Shown: positions 24,869 through 36,075 of the stretch, piece by piece
How the letters are laid out: each line of letters opens with the position of its first letter
How positions within the stretch are numbered: the stretch's first letter is position 1
Assembly (NCBI GenBank): GCA_900239685.1
Contig: OENT01000199.1
Span: forward strand, 62,001 to 126,000
Direction of reading: 5' to 3'
DNA from: Rotaria macrura
Taxonomy: Eukaryota > Rotifera > Eurotatoria > Philodinida > Philodinidae
Length of the DNA stretch: 64,000 bases
Notes under the pieces: generated by a model
Told to the model about the DNA's origin: nothing
Databases searched by the model: none
The model's input: only the letters and a program-made list of their open reading frames with translations
Made by a program: the position numbers and the translations under genes

Positions 24869-24974
24869 ATAATTTTTTTTGTCCAAGTTTATTGCACGAA
24901 AAAATTGAAAGAAAAAAAAATATATAATTATAAATATTAGATAAATTTTTATACATGTATATGTAAATTTAAAT

Positions 24975-25528
24975 TTAAATATGTTGAGATTTTGCTCGTT
25001 CAGCAGTTGCAATAGCTTTCCGTATAATATCCGTGCATTTTTCACGTTGTGCTAATTTATTGTTTTCAAAATGTCCCTCGTTTCTTGGTAAACCATGTGA
25101 ACCATCGGCAAATGTTAACAGACCCAAACCGAAAATTTTTCCTTCATGTAATTGTCCTTCGTATTTCATTCCATCACAACGTGTAAATACACCTAAGCCA
25201 TGATAACGACCTTGAGAAAATTCACCATCGTATCTAAAGAAGAAATGTTTCTTTGTTGCTTTTAGTTTTAAATTGTTACTTTGATCCATCCGGATAGGAT
25301 ATTGAGCCGAGACCAGAAAAAAGACCATTTTCAAATCGACCACGATATTTAGCATTATCACTAAATATTAATTGACCTGTACCATGTCGTTGACCATCGT
25401 CATTCCATTCGCCTATTATTGTGTTAATTATGTAAAAAAATAATTTTCTCGTTTTCTATATCAATAGAATTCTATTTCATTCTACCTGTATATTCAGACC
25501 CATCAGGATAGCGAAATGTACCTTGCAT
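24975..25528 (-). CDS. MORN4: MORN repeat-containing protein 4
   Basis: Exons 25528-25486, 25412-25280 and 25233-24975 join in phase to 144 residues, very close to the usual 146 of MORN4. MORN repeats follow each other from the N terminus: YPDGSEYTGEWNDDGQRHG, then AKYRGRFENGLFSGLG, then YDGEFSQGRYHGLGVF, then KYEGQLHEGKIFGLGLLTF. The family-specific tail (DGSHGLPRNEGHFENNKL, then REKC) is intact. In other animals MORN4 binds class III myosin (MYO3) at actin protrusions such as stereocilia and photoreceptor structures; its role here is inferred only from homology. An acceptor (caattttag) ends at 25546, 17 bases before the ATG. The FAM43-like gene lies 514 bp upstream and the disordered-protein gene about 225 bp downstream, both on this strand. 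Confidence 0.93.
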
Positions 25529-25546
25529 AGTATTTTATTTTTCTTC

Positions 25547-26041
25547 TAAAATTGAAAGAAAAAAAAACAAGAAGAGAAAAACATAATTTATGCTCATATT
25601 ATGATCATCCTAGACTAGGAGTATGAAAAATAACAGGAGTAGAAAAAAATTTGCATGTGTTCACATCCGCGTACGTTTATCTACTGAGAATAAAATAAGG
25701 ATGTTTGTCACAAACACACACACACACACGCACAGAACAAAGTTCAATAAATGCAAAAGAGGAAGACGAAGAAAAAAAAAGAGAACAAATGAATACAACA
25801 TGCAGTTCATTTCATCATCCTTCACTGTTATATATATATATATAGACACATATGTACAATAGATGAAAAATGTCGATTGTATACGAAGGGTTTCAATGTT
25901 TGTTCTCGTTGATGAAATAAAAAATGTCTCCCTAGTTATCGTTTTAATTTTCTATGTAAAGTATTGAATTAAAAAAAGCAGCGAATGATGACGTTGTTAA
26001 TGTAGTAATAAATATGTGTTTTTTTGCGTATCGATTTATTC
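25547..26041. other. Short intergenic region with CA and TA repeats
   Basis: This is a gap of about 500 bp between MORN4 and the FAM43-like gene. It holds a CA run at about 25713-25732 and a TA run at about 25831-25844, A/G-rich sequence between them, and no gene. Confidence 0.6.
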
Positions 26042-26916
26042 TCATAGAATATCAGAAAGTGCATTTGCATAAAATTTTGTTCGTTTTTCTGTATCGAAAT
26101 CAGTCGATTTTGATGTGACTAAATCAATAGATGATGTTGATGATGTTGACATTGTTGCTGTCGTTTCACTGGTTAATTCATCATCATTCTCTTCAATATC
26201 ATCCATACGACCAAGACCAATATTTGACATAGATCGTGCTAATGATGGTCGATAGTTTGATGCTTGACTTCTAGTCAATAAACGTTTAGGCGGTTCAGTT
26301 GTTGTTTTATCTATATTGATCGAATTCGGTACATTTAATGATGATGTTATCGATAATCGACTTATTTGACGGCGATGTTTTTCACGTACATATTCACGTA
26401 AAGAATCTTGTAAATGATGATGAAGTAAATCACAAAGAGATTTAGCATCATTTTCACTTGAACACAAACATGCATGACAACGAAGCTAAAGAAATACATG
26501 GCAACATTGGCAAATAATGATTTATTCGTAAGTTTGATTCTTACCTCTGTAGTTAAACCAGATCGAACATTAACATGTCTGTATACCCAAACAAACATTT
26601 TTGGATTGAGTTTATCAGCAATTAGGTAATATGAAATACGATTTGTACAATAGAGTGTAGTATCATTTGTTATTCCAGTTTTTGTATAACTATCTGCTTG
26701 TAAACCACCATTTGTAATCATTAAACGAAGTTTTCTTCCTAAACGTCCTTGATTTTTCACATGCATATCCCATAGAATTTTAGCTGGCCGATCTGCGCAT
26801 CCATCACCTCTTGTTAATGATGTTGCTACATTTCCTAAATAATAAACTTTGAATGAAAGTGGGCGTTGATTAACATCGAATGATGCTCGTCGTCTGTTGC
26901 CCAACAATAAATTCAT
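26042..26916 (-). CDS. FAM43-like protein with PTB/PID domain
   Basis: Exons 26916-26545 and 26485-26042 join over a 59-bp intron in phase 0 to 271 residues. Residues about 20-150 form a phosphotyrosine-binding (PID-type) fold with the FAM43 signature: FKVYYLGNVATSLTRGDGCA, ILWDMHVKNQGR, KLRLMITNGGLQ, RISYYLIADKLNPKMFVWVYRH and, just after the splice, LRCHACLCSS. The C-terminal half is Ser/Thr-rich and disordered, with an acidic MDDIEENDDEL stretch. FAM43A/B are adaptor-like cytosolic proteins of poorly known function in vertebrates. An acceptor (ttaatag) ends 8 bases before the ATG, implying a short leader or a spliced 5' exon. This gene is first in a same-strand row with MORN4 and the disordered protein. 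Confidence 0.85.
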
Positions 26917-26924
26917 GCAATGTA

Positions 26925-29567
26925 CTATTAAGAAATATAAGTGATCTGAACAAAAAAAAAATATATATATATGTGCATAAATACATGGGTGTTGTATGTA
27001 TGTATGTGTGCATAAAGCAAATAAAAAGAAAAGAAAAAGAAATGCATTGGTTTTTATAAGAAATATGAACTTATGTCATAACCTCGAAGAATTTAAGCTT
27101 CGAATGAAAAAGAAGAAAAAACATTAAGTATGATCCTAACACGTATGCTCATTAGCAGGACTTTGCTTTTATTTTTTTGATTGTCCCTTATGGAGATTAC
27201 ATGTTAGGAACAAACTGTCTTTTGTCTTGTACTATTGGCGTCATAATAGGAAATGCATTGTGTGCGTTTTGTGTTTTAATCTTTATCTCACCTGTATGAG
27301 ATTCGGCACGAATTAAATTACTATTTTTTTCTTTTGCTCGAAGATGTCATTTTACTTTTTTCCTTTTTTTTCTTCATTCTTTTATATACATATATATATA
27401 TATATGTGTGTGCATGAATGAATATAGTTTGAGTACTAAGTTGTTCTTTCTATCACACAGCGGTCAACATGTGTTGTATGTACGTTCGTTGACCGATGCG
27501 AGAAAAAGAAAAAAAAGAATTTAGAACTACACATACAAACCAATAGATGTCATTATTGTGTTTCATTTTTTCGATTACTATCTATATTGATAAAGACAGG
27601 TGTTCGTTTCTTTCTTTTTCGACTATGTTAAATATTCGATTTCGAAGAATACTCCATTTAATAAGAAAGATGTGCGTATAAGATTACTGTGATAATTATT
27701 TGCATGTCTTTTGAAATTTGTCAAGATTTACAAATTACTGAGGACGAGATGACCTTTCTTAAATGTGATAGTGCCTAGAATAGTTGTTATTTTTGTAATA
27801 CTATAAATGGTAATTTATGAGAAAGTGTCAGATATCAGAATATGTCGTAACATGTATATATTTTATACCATCGATCTTATGTGTTAATGTCAATGAATTC
27901 GAATTTGATCCGTGTTTCGGAAGATTCATCTATACGAACCGTTAAGATGAATAAGAACTATGATAGATCAATAAAAGAATTTGAAAGATCAACATAAAAT
28001 GAAATTAATTAAGTTCACATATTGCTTTCTCTGAATGTTGCGCTTTACAGTCTCGTGATAGATACATACCGGTGTGATCTTTATGAGATAATCTGCGTTG
28101 CTAAAAATGATGAATATTTTTTGAATCTACCGAAAGTAAGAGAATTGAATTTTTTTCATTTCATATATCTGGGTCGTTTGCATTAGCACTGAACAGAAAC
28201 TATATCGAATCAATCCTACTTGAATAGTTACGAGAGTAAAATTTTACTACAGATGGCGCCATGGAACTCTTACTCACCTTCAGTAAATTCATACGAATGG
28301 TGTTGCTTCTTCTTCTTCTTGCTTAATTTGGAATTTTTTCAAATAAATTATTCAAACAAGGCATAAAAACACGCTCATGATTGCTGCGATGTTACACAAT
28401 TGTCATCCATGTTAGCAAAGGTCACATGATACAATATTCTTGTATTGTGCTCAATCATAAGAACGTTGTGCAACTTCGCACTGAACAGTCGACTATTTGA
28501 TAGCCGTGAGTATTCTTGATTGATTTTTTAAAAAATCTCACATACGATCACGATCAACTTTGCCACATCGGACGTGTTGTTAAGCGAATCCAGGTGCACA
28601 TTAATGTTGGCACGATGGAAGACACATGACTTGTCAATGTTGAAGGATTTCGTTGAGTCGTTTTTGTTTTTGAAAAGTCATCTTATTTTTGAATACATTT
28701 TGTTTTGTCGTCAACAAAGAAAAGAAAATCTATGTGTTCCTTGCCACAAAAATATACCAATGTTGAATTTCGTACGAATGATTTATGGGCGCCAAAAACG
28801 TATCCACTTGCCAATCTCGTGACTATTTCATGAACCTTTAACATTCAATACGGATTGCTTGAAGTACACTATTTTTTCTAGTATAATCAATCGAATCGGA
28901 TCTTTGAAAACTTCGACATTTTTTTTTGGTTTAGTTTAAAAGTATCCCAAAAGAAATACCGATTCGAATCTACAAAATTGTACGGATTTACTTATTATTC
29001 GGAATAATTCAATCGAAAAACAATCAATTTAGGTAAAATAATAAACACATCATAAAATCAATCACTAGTTTTCACTGAAATAAAGTCTCTATTTCTTCTA
29101 CGTGTACAACAAATTTTAATACTAGAGAATTTTTCTAATGTATTTCGTAATTATTAGATTATCATATATGAACAGTTTTTTCAAATGAAGTGACGTTAGA
29201 ACTAGATGTTTAGATTAATTAATAAAAAGCAACTTTTGTTTCCGATGAAATAAACATATTCTACGAAAGAAAAGGATGCACTGAGAGGAGGATTCTAATG
29301 AAAATTTTTAAATGACCTACGTATAGTACTCTTTCGTTTGAAAGAAAAAAACATTTTTTCCAAATAGCCGGGAAATAAATTGGATGATTTCATCTGAAAA
29401 TCTAAACTAACTATGACTAATTTCTTCTAGACGCATTCTCATCATTGTCAGTTCAAGGTGAATTTCTTTTTTCCATCATACTATTTCTTTAAATAGTGGA
29501 AGTAGTTTAATCAAGAGTTAGAACATCTAACGAATTATATATCGAGCTTATCGTCCCTTAGCAACAT
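26925..29567. other. Intergenic region
   Basis: No supportable gene. TA runs occur near 26960 and 27391. A CAGATGGCGCCATGG word at 28252-28266 resembles a YY1/start context but opens no long frame. The 82-codon frame at 28574-28822 lacks homology or splice context and is not annotated. Confidence 0.5.
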
Positions 29568-29575
29568 ATTTAAGA

Positions 29576-30264
29576 GATTCACCCTAGTTTGGTCGAAAAC
29601 TAAAATGTCGAANNNNNNNNNNNNNNNNNNNNNNNNNNNNNNNNNNNNNNNNNNNNNNNNNNNNNNNNNNNNNNNNNNNNNNNNNNNNNNNNNNNNNNNN
29701 NNNNNNNNNNNNNNNNNNNNNNNNNNNNNNNNNNNNNNNNNNNNNNNNNNNNNNNNNNNNNNNNNNNNNNNNNNNNNNNNNNNNNNNNNNNNNNNNNNNN
29801 NNNNNNNNNNNNNNNNNNNNNNNNNNNNNNNNNNNNNNNNNNNNNNNNNNNNNNNNNNNNNNNNNNNNNNNNNNNNNNNNNNNNNNNNNNNNNNNNNNNN
29901 NNNNNNNNNNNNNNNNNNNNNNNNNNNNNNNNNNNNNNNNNNNNNNNNNNNNNNNNNNNNNNNNNNNNNNNNNNNNNNNNNNNNNNNNNNNNNNNNNNNN
30001 NNNNNNNNNNNNNNNNNNNNNNNNNNNNNNNNNNNNNNNNNNNNNNNNNNNNNNNNNNNNNNNNNNNNNNNNNNNNNNNNNNNNNNNNNNNNNNNNNNNN
30101 NNNNNNNNNNNNNNNNNNNNNNNNNNNNNNNNNNNNNNNNNNNNNNNNNNNNNNNNNNNNNNNNNNNNNNCTTTCGACATTATTATCATTCGATCTTTTA
30201 ACCTTTCGATATTATTTTGCGAAAATTTTCGACATTTTTGCTTTCGACCAAACTAGGGTTAACC
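29576..30264. mobile_element. TIR-bearing DNA element (hAT- or MITE-like) containing the assembly gap
   Basis: The ends are inverted copies: ACCCTAGTTTGGTCGAAA from 29581 and TTTCGACCAAACTAGGGT ending at 30259. The outermost bases (GATTC and its partner GGTTA) match partly. The element is bracketed by ATTTAAGA at 29568-29575 and 30265-30272, an 8-bp target-site duplication. The interior beside the gap repeats TTTCGACATT and TTTCGATATT words. Eight-bp duplications are typical of hAT and some P-like elements; no transposase is visible because 558 of 689 bases are N. The true length is unknown. Confidence 0.75.
29613..30170. other. Assembly gap (558 N)
   Basis: This run of N lies wholly inside the TIR element, so the missing bases probably belong to a repeat. 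The reading frames of about 200 codons across it are artefacts. Confidence 0.99.
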
Positions 30265-30272
30265 ATTTAAGA

Positions 30273-33200
30273 ACCATAGATAAACGAACATCGTTTGTCA
30301 GAGGATAGTTTGACAACAATGTTATTTCTTATTTGTATAGAAAACGAGTATGGTTAATAATTCTCATGTAGCATTTACCATGTTCAAGTTCTTTGCATAA
30401 CATTTATCAATGTATTGTTGAAAAGAAAAACAAAAATTTATGGTTTACTATCTTCTTGCAAAGAGTTACATACAAAATATTTAAGAAAAAACGATTCTGA
30501 AACTTTGACAAGACTTTGTATTGAATCTGAACGCACATATCACAAGCACACTAATATAGTAGGATACATCGAACTCTTACCGCACTTCGAACATCGAGTG
30601 ATGGCATGATACTATTATACAGTTGTTTTTTCCTATATCAATACTTGTCTACCGTGCAACATGTTTAAGATTGTTACAGCTTGTAATATTCAGCGTCTAC
30701 CTAACGGCGTCTAGCTTAAAACCATAACTGAATGAGAAGAAATTCATGTCAACATGTATTTAGATTGTTTTTCTGTACAATGTATACAAATTCATACTTA
30801 TCATTCATACAATCAGAGACTCGATGTATCATCCCCAATAGTTAAATCTAATATTGCTTATTCAATATGAAATCCCGTTTTTGAAACACGTTTGATTTCG
30901 TCTCATTTACAATTTAATTCTATTGTAAGTAAAAACTAGAGTGTGTCTACTAGCTTTAAATTCTTGTTTGATTCAAATGAGATAGAATATATAGGGCAAT
31001 CGTGCAAATATTTTCTATCCGTATATGACAGAGAATTTCTGGTCTGCATCAAATCAATGTCTAGACAATAACATCGATTTCCTTCAACGGTATGTTCGTT
31101 GTTGAGTTTTAAGTTTCTCGATGTTGTTTACAATTTAAACCAAATTATCCTATGTAAAGGAAAAATTTCTGCATACAACACACATTCATAGATTGTTATT
31201 TCAATTGAAAGTAAACGAAACGTATGAATTCCTTGCAGAAAAAAGGGTCGACAAAATCTGAGTTGCATTTACTCATCAGCAATATTCAGTAAGGACTTAT
31301 TTTGAATATGAAGTATATGCAATCAATAGAAAAATGAGACCGTGTCATTTGAAACATTTGCCGACTCTCAATGAAAACAATCAACTACCTGAAGCGAAAC
31401 TAATGCATTACTAATGATGATTTAAAATGTAAATGTTATTTATAGAATCATTTAGGAGAAACACTAACATGTTNTTCTTGTTTAGAATATAAACTAATGG
31501 AAATTCTATCTCATGAAAAGAAAGTTCGAATTATGTATATTTTTGAAATTAAACCAATACTACTAAATTTTTTGGTATGGCTACTGTTGATTTTACAAAA
31601 AAAAGCATCGTTCATAAGCAAACAGTTAACTGAGTAAATACAATGGATCTTGATCTTGTCTAGATAGTTTCCAAACAATGGTTACATTTTTCCTGTTCTA
31701 ATGACATTTGATCGATCTATTTTTATCAAACTATTTAACATATCGCTAAAACTGTAATCATTGTACCCCTAATCTTTATTTTTCAAATGTTTGCTATTTG
31801 AGAATGACATCACAAAATTGTATTGACAATGTGTATTGACCTTAGTGACATTTTTGATGACCTAAAAATAGATTCTTTTAGTCTCTCTTGTTCTAGAGTA
31901 TAGTTAAAAATTTGTCCATTGTTTCTATTCAATGAAGTTTCACCTGTTGTATTCAAAAAAAAAAAAAAAACAAATGCAAAGGATTAGTTTGTTTATCTAG
32001 ACTGACATTAAAGATTGTCCTTGAAACTTGTTCAGCATTAAAAAAACAACACATTTACTGGAAAGAATGTCAAAGAAAATGACAATCATAAACACAATTG
32101 AATGATTTCATTTCAATGAATTTTAAAAGGATTTATCAACGACAATGACACAGGCGAGACAATAAAATAGATGATGTACAGTATTTTGAAAATACATGAA
32201 TGAATTTTCTAATGAAACTATGTATGCAGTCTTGTCTATTATTCGACTATAACTATATGATGTCGTATTGTTCTAATTGTTCAACAAAACTATTATAGAA
32301 TGATCGATCGTCAAGACGCTTTATTAGTCTATCGTTTCGTTCACAACACTTTTGTATTATAACTTGAATGGTGATGTCAGAAAATTACACGTCCTACCGA
32401 ACATAATTCTATGAATATAAGACTTTATAAAACACACATTATGATTGTTTAATATTACACGTCATGTGTTATAGACTGAAATGAACACGTTAAAAATATC
32501 CTTAATAAAAGTACTTATGAATGATTTACAATACGGATGATTTCATCAAGGAAATTCAATAAAAATTAAATAAATTTGCAGAATCAGTCTTTTATCATGG
32601 CTGCAATATACAGAACGTTTGAAAACATGATTTAAAATTTAATGATAGAAGAAATCTATCTACGTCATAAAATTGAAATAAAATGTTCATTTCTAACACT
32701 TCATAGATCAATCTAAGTACTTAGATCTGTAGAATCGAATGTTATAAATAGAATAAAAAAGAATAGGTCGTTATACACTTACAGATATACGGTACATACT
32801 CATAAGTTTAAATGTTGATAAAGAAGAAAAATTTGAAGTTATTTTATAAAACCAATGAATCGAATTGATAAATATTCGATGATTAATGACACTATAAAGT
32901 TACTGATTATAACGAATCGAACTATGGCTCGAAGAAATTTACCACAACTTTTACTTGGTAAATTTTCAACACCGAAACAGAAATAGATTGAAGATAATGC
33001 AATTTGACTACAATCATTTTTTTACAACTATTATAAAGTTGTAAATAGAAAAGAAAAAAGTTTTCTTGTTAAAGATTGCCACGTGAACATTTTCTTATCC
33101 ATCAATTTAAAAACTTGAAATTTCTTCAACAACAAAAGGGTGTTACACCAATACTAACTGTATTAATATATAACATATCATGTATGTTTAGAGTACTTCA

Positions 33201-34144
33201 TAAAGTATATACATAAGCGTTTAGAGATAAAAAACAAAAGTCGTTATCTTATAGATTTCGCAGCTGGTTGGCTGTACAAATTTTTATCTTAGGATACTTC
33301 AACGTTCGTATTGTTTTTTTGAGATTATGTTTCTCAATATGAATGAAGGATACATGTCTCGATGATGAAAATTTTCTCAAATTTCAAAAGAGAATTTTTT
33401 GCCACATTGACACTCATTATCAATATGTCGTCTTTAGAAAAACAGCAATTCAAAACCGATACGTCATACAGAATCCCGATAGTAAGTATCTGGAAAACTT
33501 AAATACAATTCATTCGTTCGTAAATAATTAGATAATTAAATTTCTTCAAGCATTTCAAGCAAGATTGAAACTTCCTTCAAAGAAGTGGCGTAAATAGATC
33601 AAAAGTTAACTTCTCTAAAAAAAAGAAAAAAGAATGAAAGGATAAGGTTGTGTTTTAAAGTACATTGGCTTCGTCTAAGCCGATGATTCTGGGTCATGGC
33701 TAATAGAATCTTACTAAATATGCAAAGAGTTGTTTTGTATTATTTGACGATTGAAACGGATGCTCGTCAAAAGTTATTCAGTCATTTGGAAAACTATCGT
33801 GACGCACAAACCTCGTTTAGATGATGAGAAAAATTGCAAGCAATCAAAATTTTTGATTATGTTGATAATCATATATTTCGTTTTATTTAGAAGACGAAAA
33901 AAAAAAAGAATCGAAAAGAAGAATGCGAAGGCCAATGGTCAATAGACAAAACAAAAACGAATGCATCCATCACTGTCGCATTCAACATAAACTTTTATAC
34001 ATATTCAAAAGAAGAAAAAGACGAAGACGAAAAGTAAATTGTCCCACCGGTGCTAAGCAAATAATTGAAAAGAAAGGGAGGGAGAGAAAGAGAGAACGAA
34101 ATGCTTGCATATTGCACGGGACATAAAACCGAATGAGAATCAGT
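30273..34144. other. Intergenic region
   Basis: AT-rich sequence with one ambiguous base at 31494 and a poly(A) run at about 31957-31971. Frames at 30415, 33343, 33751 and 33923 are short and low in complexity. No gene or RNA could be supported. It is the 3' flank of the first NK2 gene and may hold regulatory DNA that I cannot identify by eye. Confidence 0.5.
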
Positions 34145-35753
34145 CTATCTGAATTGATGTGATGGTGGTGGTTGTTGTTGCTGCTGATATTGTGGTGGTT
34201 GTTGTTGTTGTTGTTGTTGAGTATGGTGGTGGTGGTGATGGTGATCTTTTCGGAATTGTTTAGCATCAAGTTTTTCACGTTCTTTAGCTTGTTTTTTTGT
34301 TTTATATCGATGATTTTGAAACCAAATTTTAACCTTGAAAAAGAAATGAGAGTAAGTAAAAAACATAACTATAGTTTATGATCTATGTAGATTTTAAGCA
34401 ATAGATCTCTTCTATCGAATTCTATATCGGCTATACACCGTTGACATTACGGTAGAAAGCGGCACATGGGTGACATGTCAACAATCAGTAATTAGCTGTA
34501 CCTGGTAGAAACAAAATGTAGCCGTTAATAGAAGAAATCTATGACTACATGTCTACGTCTATGCGTAATTTTTTTGATTCAAAATCTTAATGATTGTATT
34601 TCTATGAACAAACTTGTGTTGGTGTTAGTTGAAGGATATTTGCAAGATTTTCACGTTCTGGTGCACTCAAATATTTCTGTTGTTTGAAACGACGTTCTAA
34701 TTCATAGATTTGTCCTTGATTAAATAAAATACGACGTTTACGTTTTTGTGATACGAATGGAAATTGTGCATAGGCCGATTTCATCATTGGATCTTGATGA
34801 TGACCATAAACACTGGCCGCTAAAGCAGCACTATCAACAGCAGACGATGAACCCACTAAATATCGAGACACTAAAAGAGAAGAGAAGAGAAGTCAATATT
34901 TGTTTTTAACTGCTTCGAACAAGGTATCCTATTGAAAATGACTTACTTGCTGCTGATCCATACCAACATGAACTTGGTGAATATTGTCCAGTTACTGTAT
35001 TTGTACTTCCACCATTTTGTAGTGTACTACTATAATCATAATATTGATTATTAGGTGAAAATGCTGATGTTGAAGTTGCTGTTGGACCATAATAACTACT
35101 ATGTACGGATGATGGTCCAAATGATGGATTACAAAGAGTGGCCGATGTAGCACTTGTTGATGGACGTTGCGAATTATATATTGATGATGATGATGATGCT
35201 AAGGCATGTGCCATTTCAAGTGAACGTTTATATGGTGTCGATGCGTCAACATCTAATGGTTGAAGTATATCTGTTACACTGAATGGCATGCCAGCATTCG
35301 TGCCAACGATTGATGGGACCATCGATGAAGGAGTTGAACTTCGTTTAATTGGACTGAAAAAACAAGTAACATTTGATCATAGTCGATGTTTAACTATTTC
35401 AAAATATGATATGTTCAGATTTATAAAACAAAAGAAAAAGTAAAATAGAATCATTAAAGAAGTTTAAGAAAAAAAGAAAACAACTTATAAATAATTACAA
35501 TAGAAGTTTCTTTTCTCTACTCTCAATTGTACTGAATGAACACAATTCAATAATGCATAAAAATCTGTTCAAGACTTTTAAAATGATTAAAATTTGACAC
35601 AATATTTTTTTGGCATTGTTATAAGTGATTTTCATAGAGAGTTATTATTAAAATGAAGAATGAATGATTGTATGTTTATAAATTAAAAAGACAAAAGAGT
35701 ACTTACTGATTAGTATAGTACGCAATATTATCAATTTGTTCCTGTTTTGCCAT
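34145..35753 (-). CDS. NK2-class homeobox transcription factor (NK2.1-like), copy A
   Basis: Exons 35753-35707, 35353-34947, 34870-34614 and 34333-34145 join in phase to 299 residues. A TN/eh1-like motif ([10 protein letters not shown]) lies near residue 33; in NK2 proteins this recruits Groucho-type co-repressors. A CWYG motif precedes an SRYLVG segment, as in NKX2-1 proteins. The homeodomain (194-253) reads [20 protein letters not shown], then [20 protein letters not shown], then [18 protein letters not shown], with NK2-diagnostic Tyr54. The tail is His-rich then Gln/Pro-rich. An intron splits the homeodomain exactly between positions 44 and 45; its donor (GTTTGT) is weak but the phase is perfect. 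NKX2-1/scarecrow homologues pattern brain, pharynx or endoderm in other animals. Most similar in class to the copy 5 kb upstream (40587-41650). Confidence 0.9.
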
Positions 35754-35759
35754 ATCGAA

Positions 35760-36044
35760 TAAAGTGAACAAGAAGTTTTTACGAGTGGCTCATTCAATAG
35801 AATAACTAGGTCTTTAGAAAGAAAAGTTCGTGATCGATGATGACGTATGTGACTATTTTTTCTCTTGTCGACAGTTAAAGTATGTTTCAATATAGTATTA
35901 TTAATCGGTTTTTGCTCTTTTCTTCGTCTGTTCTATAAGTGCCATAAATAAATAAGAATAAAAAAAAGCAATAGCAATCGCTTATGGATGAATGTATGGA
36001 TGTACGCAGCCACACAACACTTCACCTAGTAGTGCACAGAGGAA

Positions 36045-36075
<31 letters not shown>

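Noticed and set aside
28574..28822. 82-codon + strand frame
   Set aside because: No homology, no splice context and ordinary length for chance in this DNA.
29584..30201. Frames of about 200 codons across the second gap on both strands
   Set aside because: These are made of N within a transposable element.
34172..34381. + strand Leu/Val-rich frame
   Set aside because: It is the antisense of the His/Gln/Pro-rich tail of NK2 copy A.
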